A DNA stretch of 19,903 bases from Bacteroidota bacterium (GTDB lineage Bacteria > Bacteroidota > Ignavibacteria > Ignavibacteriales > Ignavibacteriaceae): the NCBI GenBank assembly GCA_023453665.1, contig JAEXTA010000110.1, positions 1 through 19,903 on the forward strand. The letters run 5' to 3'. This document shows positions 1 to 8,023 of the stretch, in pieces. Made by a program: the position numbers and the translations under genes. The notes under the pieces were generated by a model, which saw only the letters and a list, made by a program, of their open reading frames with translations, had not been told where the DNA came from and searched no databases. The first letter of the stretch is position 1. Each line of letters opens with the position of its first letter.

Positions 1-513
1 GGTTCACCACGATGGTATAAACTTCCCGGAGTAAATTTAAGAGTTAGAATATTAAATGAGTCAACAACAATTCCGGCTTTAACTCTTGGTTTTGATTCAC
101 AAGGCAAAGGCGAATACTTCAGCGAAGACAACCGTTATGCAATAAAATCACCTGGATTTTTCGGCTCGGTAAGTAAAAATTTTGATTTTCTTGGTTACTT
201 AAGTATTCATGGTTCAGTTAACTATTCACTTGAAACAAAAGACGGAGATAACTTTCTGAATTTTTATGCGGGTGTCGAAAAGACACTCGGACCAAACTTT
301 TCACTTGTAGCAGATTATGATTTCTCGCTAAACGATAACGCAAATAATTATTATGGTAAAGGAAACGGATATCTTAATCTTGGCATAAGATGGTCGGTTG
401 GCGAAGGGTTTACATTAGGATTTGATCTTAGAGATTTATTGGATAATAAAAAGTGGAAACCAAGCAGCGCAGATAGATCATTAAGGATAGAATATATAAA
501 AAGTATTTTCTGA
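1..513 (+). CDS. Outer-membrane beta-barrel protein, C-terminal part (5' end outside window)
   Basis: Frame 1 is open from the first base to a TGA at 511-513, giving the last 170 residues of a larger protein. The sequence alternates polar and hydrophobic residues in short strands rich in Gly, Tyr, Phe and Asn, with motifs such as LGFDSQGKGEYF, SPGFFGSVSKNF and YLNLGIRWSVGEGFTLGFDL. This is the look of the C-terminal strands of an outer-membrane barrel, and it ends in an aromatic residue (KSIF), as barrel proteins often do. From memory it resembles YjbH-like or exopolysaccharide-associated outer-membrane proteins of Ignavibacteria, but I cannot confirm the family. The location is inferred to be the outer membrane. 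No clear terminator follows, and 156 bp separate it from the next gene. Confidence 0.6.
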   Translation, partial: GSPRWYKLPGVNLRVRILNESTTIPALTLGFDSQGKGEYFSEDNRYAIKSPGFFGSVSKNFDFLGYLSIHGSVNYSLETKDGDNFLNFYAGVEKTLGPNFSLVADYDFSLNDNANNYYGKGNGYLNLGIRWSVGEGFTLGFDLRDLLDNKKWKPSSADRSLRIEYIKSIF

Positions 514-617
514 TAAAGTGAATCATCAATTCTGTCAACATAAATGTACACATCAGTTTATTTTATTATACAAACACATCATAAAATTTCTATACAAGGA
601 AAGTTTTTCACCCTTTT

Positions 618-629
618 ATCAGGCCTGAT
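618..629. promoter_or_regulatory. Perfect 12-bp palindrome upstream of lipoprotein operon
   Basis: ATCAGGCCTGAT is a perfect inverted repeat with no spacer, 40 bp before the ATG at 670. It is GC-richer than the surrounding spacer. With no loop it cannot act as a terminator, so a dimeric regulator site is the more natural reading. It lies just upstream of two weak promoter-like boxes, GATTTTTG (627-634, overlapping it) and GATATTTG (637-644), each one mismatch from TAnnTTTG but without a TTTG at the expected upstream distance. No binding protein can be named. Confidence 0.25.
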
Positions 630-669
630 TTTTGCAGATATTTGATTAGTTTTTAATGGAGGAATTATC

Positions 670-1794
670 ATGAAGGCATCAAGATTTACAATATTATTCA
701 TAACTCCTTTTGTACTATTAACCTTTGCTGGTTGCTACACACAGTTTGCAACACGGGATTACCAGGAAAGAATATATTCAAACGAGTCTGGTGATGATTA
801 TACCAGATATGGCGATGAAAGTTATGACGATACAACCTATTATGAAGATGATCAATCAGGATACGATGAATCCGAAACAGTCATAGAAAACAACTACTAC
901 TTCGGTGGTTACCCCACTTACAGAAGATATTACTGGGGATACTATCCATCTGTGTCAGTGGGAATATACTGGGGGCATTCATACTATGATCCGTTTTGCT
1001 GGGATCCTTTTTATTGGTCAGCCTGGTACCCCGGCTGGTGTTCGCCATTCTATTACACTCCTGTTTATGTAAGTTATTACCCCTGGTACTACTATTACCC
1101 GGGATATTATTATTCACATTGGGATAACGGTGGCGGAATTTATCGTGAAAGAAACAGAGACAGATACGCACTAAGAAATAATGATGGACTTAGAAATAGT
1201 TTTGTTTCAAGGGGAAATTTAACCAGAACAAATGACAGATCAATTACAGGCGATTCACGAGGATTAAGGGACAGAGATTTATTACGGGATAATAAACTGA
1301 GAGATAGAAACCGAACCGCACTTAATGAACGTGACAGGGTTATTACTGAACGTAAAGATTTGGGAAGAACAAGGGATAACACACGTGAAACGCTTACATC
1401 TACCAGAAATAAAAATACAGATCGAAAGGGTTTAACTGACCGTAACGACAGAACAAAAAGAGAATCACTTGATAGAAAAAGAACTGTGAATCCTCCAAGA
1501 GTTTTTGACCGCAAAAAAACTGAACAAAAAGAGATTAAAAGAAATGACGGCAATCGTAATACAGGAAAAGACACTCAACGATTTAAAGCCCCGGAACAGA
1601 AAAGAAATACAGACATTAAACGTGATACGCGTGGTAACACTAAATCTCCTAATGTGGGAACAAACAGAAATACTAATCCGCCAAGGCAGACCTATAATCC
1701 GCCGAGACAGAATAATACACCGCCAAGAACCAATACTACTCCACCAAGAACCGGCGGGAACAATAACAGTGGCTCTCGCAATAGAGGAAGATAA
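670..1794 (+). CDS. Lipoprotein with aromatic-rich core and Arg/Asp/Asn-rich tail
   Basis: The 374-residue protein has a type II signal peptide with lipobox FAGC, putting the lipidated cysteine at residue 22. Residues 23-75 are acidic and Tyr-rich. Residues 76-151 are extraordinary: about half are Tyr, Trp or Phe (37 of 76 by my count), broken by Gly, Pro and Ser. Residues 155-340 are a hydrophilic low-complexity stretch dominated by Arg, Asp, Asn, Thr and Lys. The C-terminus carries four PPR triplets (PPRQ, PPRQ, PPRT, PPRT) and ends in RNRGR. I recognise no enzymatic domain. The start is supported by a strong GGAGGA at 658-663, six bases upstream. It is followed two bases later by a second lipoprotein and then an outer-membrane barrel, so a cell-envelope surface or structural role is likely. 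The function is unknown. Confidence 0.85.
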   Translation: MKASRFTILFITPFVLLTFAGCYTQFATRDYQERIYSNESGDDYTRYGDESYDDTTYYEDDQSGYDESETVIENNYYFGGYPTYRRYYWGYYPSVSVGIYWGHSYYDPFCWDPFYWSAWYPGWCSPFYYTPVYVSYYPWYYYYPGYYYSHWDNGGGIYRERNRDRYALRNNDGLRNSFVSRGNLTRTNDRSITGDSRGLRDRDLLRDNKLRDRNRTALNERDRVITERKDLGRTRDNTRETLTSTRNKNTDRKGLTDRNDRTKRESLDRKRTVNPPRVFDRKKTEQKEIKRNDGNRNTGKDTQRFKAPEQKRNTDIKRDTRGNTKSPNVGTNRNTNPPRQTYNPPRQNNTPPRTNTTPPRTGGNNNSGSRNRGR

Positions 1795-1796
1795 TT

Positions 1797-2303
1797 ATGA
1801 AAACTATTTTTAAGCAGATAACATTATCAGTTCTGATCACTTTTTCATTAACGGGATGTTATACCGTAGTCTGGGAACCTGATATGGATTTTCCGGATGA
1901 ATATAATTCGGAAATTTCATCTGATGTTTACTATATGGAAACATACCATGGCAATTATGATTACTTTTACAATTACCCATGGTGGTTAAGCATAACACCC
2001 CCAACCAAAGAAAGAGTAACAGACCGGGATAAAAATCCATCAATGAACACATTAAGGAATGAAAACGGCGGAAGAATAAACACTGGCAGCAGAAATCCTG
2101 ATATTCTTGTTACTCCGCCTCCGACAAGAGATGGAAATAGTAATAATACAAACTCCGGTAACGGAAGTACTTCCGGTAATACTGATAGATCGGTTAACAC
2201 TGATAACTCCACAAGCACAAACAGATCAAACAATTCGGGGAACTCTCAAAACCCTGTAAGAAATAATGACGGTAACAGAAATACAGACGGAAAGAGAAGA
2301 TAA
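1797..2303 (+). CDS. Small lipoprotein with Asn/Thr/Ser-rich tail
   Basis: The 168-residue protein has a signal peptide ending in lipobox LTGC, with the lipidated cysteine at residue 21. It resembles the upstream lipoprotein in design: mature N-terminus CYT, an acidic and aromatic segment (roughly residues 27-65, with YYMETYHGNYDYFYNYPWW), then a low-complexity tail rich in Asn, Ser, Thr, Gly and Arg that ends in KRR. No known domain is recognisable. Its ATG lies two bases after the upstream stop, with GAGGAAG at 1784-1790 as ribosome binding site, and its TAA overlaps the next ATG by one base (TAATG). Translational coupling across all three genes is therefore likely. It may be a diverged paralogue or partner of the upstream lipoprotein. 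The function is unknown. Confidence 0.8.
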   Translation: MKTIFKQITLSVLITFSLTGCYTVVWEPDMDFPDEYNSEISSDVYYMETYHGNYDYFYNYPWWLSITPPTKERVTDRDKNPSMNTLRNENGGRINTGSRNPDILVTPPPTRDGNSNNTNSGNGSTSGNTDRSVNTDNSTSTNRSNNSGNSQNPVRNNDGNRNTDGKRR

Positions 2304-3745
2304 TGTTTACTCTAAAATCTAAAATATTTACAGGGATATTATTTATACTCATTACCTCATCAGCTTATTCTCAGAATCTTAATGATGCTTTGAGACTGGG
2401 GTTGAATGGTTTAGGTTCTAATGCCCGCGCTCTTGGTATGGGTAATAGTTATTTAGCTATAAGCGATGATGCATCTGCAGCGTTTTTTAATCCAGCCGGT
2501 TTCGGTCTGATTAAAAGACTTGAAATCTCAGGTGGAATAGAACACAACATTGTAAATAATGAAGCAACTTTTTTTAATAATAAAACCGATTATTCAAACA
2601 GTACTACGCAGCTTAACAGATTAAGTTTTGCTTTCCCTTTTCCTACCTTACGGGGAAGTTTGGTGTTCGGACTTTCATATCACCGTACAAAAGATTTTAC
2701 TTCCGCTTTGAAGTTTGACGGCTATAATCCAAATAATAATTCGCTGATTCAAAATTTAGAAAATACAGACATCCCTTATGATCTGTTCTTAAGTGATGAC
2801 AGTGGGTATGTTTCTGTAATTAATGGAAGACTAAATCAAAGCGGCGATATTTTAGCAGAAGGTTCAATAGATAACTGGACATTCTCTGGTGCAATTGAAA
2901 TTCAAAAAAACTTTTTCATCGGGGGAAATCTTAATATTATAAGTGGAGATTATAATTCGGTTAATGATTACTATGAAGATGATGTCCGAGGAATCTATGC
3001 AAATGTGGAAACCGCTCCCGGTCATCCAAACACAATGGGTTTCAAAACTTTTAATCTTAATAGAGTACTTGACTGGGAACTTTCCGGCTGGGACTTCAAA
3101 CTTGGGACAATTTACCAGTTTCATGATCTTGCACGGTTTGGTGTTACAATTCAATTCCCTAAATCTTTTACAGTGAAAGAAAAATTCACGGCAAGCGGGA
3201 GTAGTGAATTCACTAATGCATTTTATGAACTTGATTCTGAATACTACTCAGACGAAGTCGAATATGATGTTATAACCCCATTTACATTTGGGACTGGTTT
3301 CAGCATCAATATTGCCGGACTTATTGCAAATGCTGAAGTTTCTCTCACTGACTATTCACAAATGAAATTTAAAAATCCACAGGGAATTTCAGAAAGTTAT
3401 TTTTCAGAACAGAATAAAATTATTAAAAAACAATTGGGTTCCGTGGTTACATACAATCTGGGAGCAGAATATACTATACCTTTAATCGGGTTAAGAATTA
3501 GGGGCGGATATTTTGTAGTTCCTTCTGCATACAAGGAAGATCCTTCAACTTTCGATAAAAAATATCTTACTGCCGGTATCGGCTTTCTTACCAGTGAAAT
3601 GATCGGTATCGACCTTGGTTATGCACACGGCTGGTGGGAAGATATTGGTGACAACTATTCAGGTCCGAATGGTGAGGTTCAATCAAGAACTTACCAGGAA
3701 GTTACAAATGATCATCTTATGTTAACCTTCACTTACAGATTCTAA
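2303..3745 (+). CDS. FadL/PorV-like outer-membrane barrel protein
   Basis: The 480-residue protein has a Sec signal peptide (hydrophobic residues about 8-21, ending SAYSQ). Directly after it comes NGLGSNARALGMGNSYLAISDDASAAFFNPAGFG, quoted here only by its key parts: ARALGMG, then DDASA and NPAG. This is the typical N-terminus of the OMPP1/FadL/TodX and PorV/UPF0164 families. The rest alternates beta-strand segments and ends LTFTYRF with a terminal Phe, as outer-membrane barrels do. FadL homologues take up hydrophobic compounds, whereas PorV-like proteins act in type IX secretion. The sequence alone does not settle which applies. It is the last gene of a coupled trio with the two lipoproteins, and a terminator lies about 30 bp downstream. 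Confidence 0.8.
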   Translation: MFTLKSKIFTGILFILITSSAYSQNLNDALRLGLNGLGSNARALGMGNSYLAISDDASAAFFNPAGFGLIKRLEISGGIEHNIVNNEATFFNNKTDYSNSTTQLNRLSFAFPFPTLRGSLVFGLSYHRTKDFTSALKFDGYNPNNNSLIQNLENTDIPYDLFLSDDSGYVSVINGRLNQSGDILAEGSIDNWTFSGAIEIQKNFFIGGNLNIISGDYNSVNDYYEDDVRGIYANVETAPGHPNTMGFKTFNLNRVLDWELSGWDFKLGTIYQFHDLARFGVTIQFPKSFTVKEKFTASGSSEFTNAFYELDSEYYSDEVEYDVITPFTFGTGFSINIAGLIANAEVSLTDYSQMKFKNPQGISESYFSEQNKIIKKQLGSVVTYNLGAEYTIPLIGLRIRGGYFVVPSAYKEDPSTFDKKYLTAGIGFLTSEMIGIDLGYAHGWWEDIGDNYSGPNGEVQSRTYQEVTNDHLMLTFTYRF

Positions 3746-3758
3746 GTTGAATATTTAG

Positions 3759-3790
3759 TTTGTTATTATTTATTAAGCGCCATATTTTTA
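3759..3790 (+). promoter_or_regulatory. Possible rsgA promoter overlapping the terminator hairpin
   Basis: TTTG at 3759-3762 is followed after 20 bases by TATTTTTA at 3783-3790, which matches seven of eight positions of the Bacteroidota -7 box TAnnTTTG. That box occupies the end of the left arm and the loop of the terminator. A start about a dozen bases after the box would give rsgA a leader of only some 20 bases. The match could be chance in AT-rich DNA. Confidence 0.25.
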
Positions 3791-3800
3791 TGGCGTTTTT
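3775..3800 (+). terminator. Rho-independent terminator of the lipoprotein/FadL operon
   Basis: CGCCATA (3778-3784) pairs perfectly with TATGGCG (3789-3795) around a TTTT loop, and the stem is immediately followed by TTTTT at 3796-3800. The flanking AAG adds weak pairing to the T-tract. It lies about 30 bp after the stop of the FadL-like gene and only 19 bp before the rsgA start codon. Confidence 0.85.
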
Positions 3801-3806
3801 TATTTT

Positions 3807-3812
3807 AAGGAG
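3807..3812 (+). promoter_or_regulatory. Shine-Dalgarno that fixes the rsgA start at ATC
   Basis: AAGGAG lies exactly six bases upstream of the in-frame ATC at 3819. It is one of the strongest ribosome binding sites in the window and stands about 140 bases away from the first in-frame ATG (3954). There is no ATG, GTG or TTG in the rsgA frame between this site and 3954. Confidence 0.7.
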
Positions 3813-3818
3813 AATTCA

Positions 3819-4775
3819 ATCAAAGGTCTTGTTTCCCGAATTGAAAGTAAGGACTATTATCTTTTAACAGGTAATGGGAATGAACTTATCAGGTGCAGCG
3901 TACCTGGTAAATTCAAAAAAGATTTTTCACATAAAAAAGATAAACTCTACCGGATGGACATTGCTGTAGTCGGTGACAGCGTTGACTACAGGATGAATGA
4001 AGATGGTACGGGTGTTATAACATCAATCGACACAAGAGAAAACTACATATCACGAAAAGCCCCTAAAATCAAAGGTGCGGGTGTAAGGGGTGAACGGCTG
4101 GAACAAATTATTGCAGCAAATATCGATAGAACATTTATTGTATCCAGCGCAACTGAACCTTTATTTAATAATAAAGTGATCGACAGGTTTCTGGTACTTA
4201 CTGAAAGTGCCGGAATATCAGCACAAATCGTTATTAATAAAAGTGACCTCGTTGACAGTGAAGTGATTGACATTTGGAAAAATCTTTATGAATCTATTGG
4301 TTATACAGTGCTGATCACAAGCGTAAAAACTGGAACCGGCATTGATAAACTAAAAGAAAATATTCTTGAAGGAAATAATCTTTTTTTCGGTCATTCAGGT
4401 GTTGGCAAATCTTCCCTGCTAAACAAGCTTTATTCACAACTTGAATTACGAACTGGTAAGGTTAGTACATTTACTGATAAAGGTACTCATACCACAGTTA
4501 CATCTATTATGATTGAAGCAGAGCGGAACAAATTTATTATTGACACTCCAGGTATTCGTGAAATTGATCCGTTCGGCGTAAGCAAAGAAAATCTTGGACA
4601 TTATTTTGTTGAGTTTAACAAGTTCAGTTCAGAATGCAGATTTAACACCTGCACTCATCATCATGAACCGGGCTGCCGGGTGATCGATGCTGTGGAAAAA
4701 GAAATTATATCACTTGAGCGATACGAAAGTTATCTTCGTCTCCTTGAATCTGTTGAAGAAGACATACATTTTTGA
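3819..4775 (+). CDS. rsgA: Ribosome small-subunit-dependent GTPase RsgA, apparent ATC start
   Basis: RsgA is a circularly permuted GTPase that binds the 30S subunit late in its maturation. Numbering from the ATC codon, 318 residues show an OB-fold at about 1-70 (KGLVSRIES, then CSVPGKF), the G4 motif NKSD at 140-143, G1 GHSGVGKS at 191-198, G2 THTT at 223-226, G3 DTPG at 242-245, and a zinc site CX4CXHX5C made of C273, C278, H280 and C286. The order G4-G1-G2-G3 is diagnostic. Starting at the first ATG (3954) would remove 45 residues of the OB-fold. The upstream frame reads IKGLVSRIES, aligning with the usual MKGLV-type RsgA N-terminus, and AAGGAG sits six bases before the ATC. I therefore place the start at ATC 3819. 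A sequencing error (ATG read as ATC) is the main alternative. The gene stands alone between a terminator and the men operon promoter. Confidence 0.88.
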   Translation: MKGLVSRIESKDYYLLTGNGNELIRCSVPGKFKKDFSHKKDKLYRMDIAVVGDSVDYRMNEDGTGVITSIDTRENYISRKAPKIKGAGVRGERLEQIIAANIDRTFIVSSATEPLFNNKVIDRFLVLTESAGISAQIVINKSDLVDSEVIDIWKNLYESIGYTVLITSVKTGTGIDKLKENILEGNNLFFGHSGVGKSSLLNKLYSQLELRTGKVSTFTDKGTHTTVTSIMIEAERNKFIIDTPGIREIDPFGVSKENLGHYFVEFNKFSSECRFNTCTHHHEPGCRVIDAVEKEIISLERYESYLRLLESVEEDIHF

Positions 4776-4809
4776 AATGTTAATTATTTATTTTGACTTT
4801 ATAAAATCG

Positions 4810-4840
4810 TTTGAATCTTTTTTAATAAAAATTATATTTG
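4810..4840 (+). promoter_or_regulatory. Promoter of the men operon
   Basis: TTTG at 4810-4813, 19 bases, then TATATTTG at 4833-4840 exactly matches the Bacteroidota promoter pattern TTTG/TAnnTTTG. It can also be read as a sigma-70-like TTGAAT-N16-TATATT. It is the only gap of size between rsgA and menF and lies 22 bases before the menF ATG, so the leader would be very short. No Shine-Dalgarno is evident before menF. Confidence 0.5.
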
Positions 4841-4862
4841 AATAAAAAAAACAGAATTTACA

Positions 4863-6281
4863 ATGCAGGATCCCATAGCTGAAATAAGTACAGCTTTAAA
4901 TAGTTTTCTTTCAGGTTACAAATCAAAAATAAAAGAAATGCCGGAAGGGCAGGCATTAGTCAATTTTATTTCACCAATTAAAGATTTTCCTTTTCATTCG
5001 AAACTGGATAATCTTTTAAAGTTGTTTCCGCGTTCATTTTATTTTGAAAACCCATCCGAGAATTTTTCATTCCTGGCATTGGATGAAATATTCACAATTT
5101 CAGAAAACGGCGATGGACGCTTCGCTGCAACCGAAAAAAAATTGAAAGGCTGGAGAGAAAAACTATTAAGTAATCATCAGCAGTTTATGGATATTCACTT
5201 CCCGCTGTTTGTGGGAGGTATGAAATTTACAGTTGAACATTCCGATGATGACTGGAAAGAATTTAATGATTCGACCTGGTTTGTACCTGAAGTTGTAATT
5301 GTAAAAAAAGACGATAAATATTTTTTGATTTTTAATTCACTTGTTAATGCAACAGCATCGGAAGATAAAACTGTAAAAAAATTAAAGTCAAAACTTGATA
5401 TCATCCTTAAAATCGAAAATGATATTTCAAAAAACCATTCAGTCAAAGCCATAAATGGAACCTCACCCAAAGAAAAGAAAAAATGGAAAAATATTGTCCA
5501 GAAGGTTATTGATAAGTTAAATGACGGCTTGCTTCAAAAGGCAGTCATTTCAAGACAGGTTGAAATTCAGTTAAATGATGAACCATCAATAAGCTTAATT
5601 ATAAATAAGCTAAAATCCGTTAACGGTCTGTGTTATTTATTCATTTACAAAAACGGAAAATCATCCTTCTTTGGTGCCTCACCTGAATTACTTCTGAGAT
5701 TAAAAAATGAGATGTTCTATTCAGGCGCACTTGCAGGTTCCTCAAACAGGGGGATAAATGAATCAGAAGATGATAAACTTGCATCAGACTTACTTTCCGA
5801 TAGTAAAAATTTATTTGAACATAATCTGGTCGTAAATCATATAACAACGTCGTTCAAAAATTTTACAGGTGAGGACCCAATCACTGAAAAATTATCAGTA
5901 AAAAAACTTACTAACATTCAACACCTGTTTACTTCTGTATCGTGCAGAAATAATGGAGGATCCAACATATTCAGTCTTGTTAAAGATCTGTTCCCTACAC
6001 CTGCAGTATGCGGTGTACCGAAGGATACAGCATTAAATATTATTGAAGATCTGGAAACCGAGCAGCGAGGACTTTATTCCGGTATAATCGGCTGGTTTAA
6101 TTTTGATGGTACTGTAGAACTGGTCGTGGGAATCAGATCGGCATTAAGTACAGGAACAAAAATTCTGGCTTACGCAGGTGCAGGAATTGTTGCTGATTCA
6201 AATCCTGACGAAGAGTATAAAGAGACCGAGACAAAATTAAAATCCATCCTCTCCGTCTTCTCAGATCATGCAAAAAGTTAA
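4863..6281 (+). CDS. menF: Isochorismate synthase MenF
   Basis: MenF isomerises chorismate to isochorismate, the committed step of classical menaquinone synthesis (EC 5.4.4.2), in the cytoplasm with Mg2+. The 472-residue protein has a divergent N-terminal half and a C-terminal chorismate-binding domain (about 205-465). Visible motifs are QKAVISRQ with K226 as the probable catalytic lysine, GASPELLLR (271-279), SGALAGS (287-293), LFEH (317-320), PTPAVCG (378-384) and AGAGIVADSNPDEE (438-451). Anthranilate and aminodeoxychorismate synthases share this fold, but the following menD, which overlaps by 14 bases, settles the assignment. The ATG at 4863 lacks a clear Shine-Dalgarno; no better in-frame start is evident. 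Confidence 0.93.
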   Translation: MQDPIAEISTALNSFLSGYKSKIKEMPEGQALVNFISPIKDFPFHSKLDNLLKLFPRSFYFENPSENFSFLALDEIFTISENGDGRFAATEKKLKGWREKLLSNHQQFMDIHFPLFVGGMKFTVEHSDDDWKEFNDSTWFVPEVVIVKKDDKYFLIFNSLVNATASEDKTVKKLKSKLDIILKIENDISKNHSVKAINGTSPKEKKKWKNIVQKVIDKLNDGLLQKAVISRQVEIQLNDEPSISLIINKLKSVNGLCYLFIYKNGKSSFFGASPELLLRLKNEMFYSGALAGSSNRGINESEDDKLASDLLSDSKNLFEHNLVVNHITTSFKNFTGEDPITEKLSVKKLTNIQHLFTSVSCRNNGGSNIFSLVKDLFPTPAVCGVPKDTALNIIEDLETEQRGLYSGIIGWFNFDGTVELVVGIRSALSTGTKILAYAGAGIVADSNPDEEYKETETKLKSILSVFSDHAKS

Positions 6282-8019
6282 CCGTAATTTTTTGTGGTGT
6301 GAAGCTTTTGTAAACCAACTTACTTCTCTTGGTGTAAAATATTGCTGCATATCCCCTGGCTCACGTAATACTCCGCTTACAATTGCCTTTGCTGAAAATA
6401 AAAAGATCAAAACAATAATTAATGTTGACGAACGTAACAGTGCTTTCATAGCACTTGGTCTGGCAAAATCTTCAAACAGTCCTGTCGCAGTTGTTTGTAC
6501 TTCAGGAACCTCAGCAGCGGAATTGTATCCTGCAATTATTGAAGCTTATCAACAAAGAATACCACTTATTGTCTGCACGGCAGATCGCCCGGAATATTTG
6601 CTGCAGACAGGTGCAAATCAGACTATCAATCAAAAAAATATTTTTTCAAATCATATACGATATTCTCTTAATGCAGAACTGCCCTCAGTGAAAATGAATT
6701 ATGTATTGTCTTTTTTATCCGGGGTGCGAAAAGCATTAAAGGTTGGTTTGTTTGATGACAAAGGTCCGGTTCATATAAATCTTCCATTTGAAAAACCACT
6801 TGAGCCTGATACTTATACAGATGTTATATCCACCAGACAAAAAATGTTGATTAGTTCAAGCAGCAGTAAAATTTTGAATGATAAGAAAGATTTACTTTCA
6901 CTGTCTTCCGCAGAAAAAGAATTAGTAAATGATATAATTAAAAATGAAAATGGTATTATTTTTTTTGGTCCGCATGAACCCCGGTTTATGATAAGAAGGT
7001 TGACTTCAAGTTTATCACAAATTACGGGCTATCCTGTTTTTGCAGATGGATGTTCACAATTACGATTTGGTCAGCATAACAAACAAAACATTATCACAAA
7101 TTTTGACAGTGTTTTTCGTTTGTCAAAAATTACAAAACCTGATTTGGTAATTCATTTTGGACGAACACCAACATCAAAATCTCTTGAGGATTTTTTTACT
7201 CTAAATAAATGTAAAAGATATGTTGTAAATGATTTTGGTGATAAGGCTGATCCCTCACAAACTGCGTATAAAACTATCCGGTCGACTCCGGAATTACATA
7301 TTGAAAAAATTCTTTTTGAACTATCCAAAACAAATTTTAAACGGGTTAATTCAGGTTTCAGGTCAGCAATTATTGAAACTGAAAATAAAATTGAGAACTA
7401 TAAACAAAACTATTTTAGTAAAAAAAATTTCACTGATGAAGTTGAGATTATCCGGAATGTTGTTAGTTATCTGCCTGACAAATCCAATCTATTTATATCG
7501 AACAGTACACCCGTTCGTGATCTGGATGCTTTTGGTTCAAAGCTTGATAATGATATCAGAGTCTTTAACAACCGTGGTGCAAGCGGTATTGATGGCATCA
7601 CTTCAACAGCGATTGGCGTTGCCATCGATTCTAAAAAACCGACTATACTTATTACAGGAGATTTATCTTTTTATTATGATATAAACACTCTCATTAATGT
7701 CAGGAATAAGAAACTTCCATTTGTGGTTATACTTATTAATAACAATGGAGGCGGACTCTTTCACGCTTTACCTATTTCATCAAATAAAAAATATTTTGAA
7801 GAGTATTTTCTTACAAGACAAAATATTGATTTCAAATCACTCGTCACCGCTTTCGGAATAAATTATTCACTCATCAAAAAACTGGAACAATTGAAATTAT
7901 CTTTAAGCAAATCAATCAAAGCTAAACAGCCTGTCGTTTTTGAAATCAGAACTGATTCTGAGAAATCACACAGATCACGTCTGGAATTTAGAAGAAGTTT
8001 AAATAAACTATTCGGATGA
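6268..8019 (+). CDS. menD: SEPHCHC synthase MenD
   Basis: MenD is a thiamine-diphosphate enzyme joining isochorismate and 2-oxoglutarate, with loss of CO2, to give SEPHCHC (EC 2.2.1.9). The 583-residue length is normal. The N-terminal Pyr domain shows CISPGSRNTPLTIAF (27-41) and VDERNSAF, where E55 is the cofactor-activating glutamate at the same number as in the E. coli enzyme. TSGTSAAELYPAIIEA follows at 79-94. The C-terminal PP domain carries the ThDP/Mg motif GDLSF (about 463) through NNNGGGLF (about 491-498). Its ATG lies inside the end of menF, with a 14-base overlap and no independent ribosome binding site of note, so translational coupling is likely. menH begins four bases after its stop. 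Confidence 0.95.
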   Translation: MQKVNRNFLWCEAFVNQLTSLGVKYCCISPGSRNTPLTIAFAENKKIKTIINVDERNSAFIALGLAKSSNSPVAVVCTSGTSAAELYPAIIEAYQQRIPLIVCTADRPEYLLQTGANQTINQKNIFSNHIRYSLNAELPSVKMNYVLSFLSGVRKALKVGLFDDKGPVHINLPFEKPLEPDTYTDVISTRQKMLISSSSSKILNDKKDLLSLSSAEKELVNDIIKNENGIIFFGPHEPRFMIRRLTSSLSQITGYPVFADGCSQLRFGQHNKQNIITNFDSVFRLSKITKPDLVIHFGRTPTSKSLEDFFTLNKCKRYVVNDFGDKADPSQTAYKTIRSTPELHIEKILFELSKTNFKRVNSGFRSAIIETENKIENYKQNYFSKKNFTDEVEIIRNVVSYLPDKSNLFISNSTPVRDLDAFGSKLDNDIRVFNNRGASGIDGITSTAIGVAIDSKKPTILITGDLSFYYDINTLINVRNKKLPFVVILINNNGGGLFHALPISSNKKYFEEYFLTRQNIDFKSLVTAFGINYSLIKKLEQLKLSLSKSIKAKQPVVFEIRTDSEKSHRSRLEFRRSLNKLFG

Positions 8020-8023
8020 TCTA

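Noticed and set aside
1140..1574. Minus-strand ORF opposite the first lipoprotein tail
   Set aside because: Its Leu/Ser/Val-rich composition is just the complement of Arg/Asp-rich codons. The plus strand has the lipobox and the ribosome binding site.
1505..1813. Plus-strand ORF in another frame over the end of the first lipoprotein
   Set aside because: It overlaps two well-supported coupled genes, has no ribosome binding site, and shows no family resemblance.
3954..4775. RsgA starting at the first ATG (273 residues)
   Set aside because: It would cut off most of the OB-fold, has no ribosome binding site nearby, and leaves 45 upstream codons of clear RsgA homology unexplained.
4863..6281. menF as anthranilate or aminodeoxychorismate synthase component I
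   Set aside because: These share the chorismate-binding fold, but overlap with menD and the whole men cluster make isochorismate synthase far more likely.
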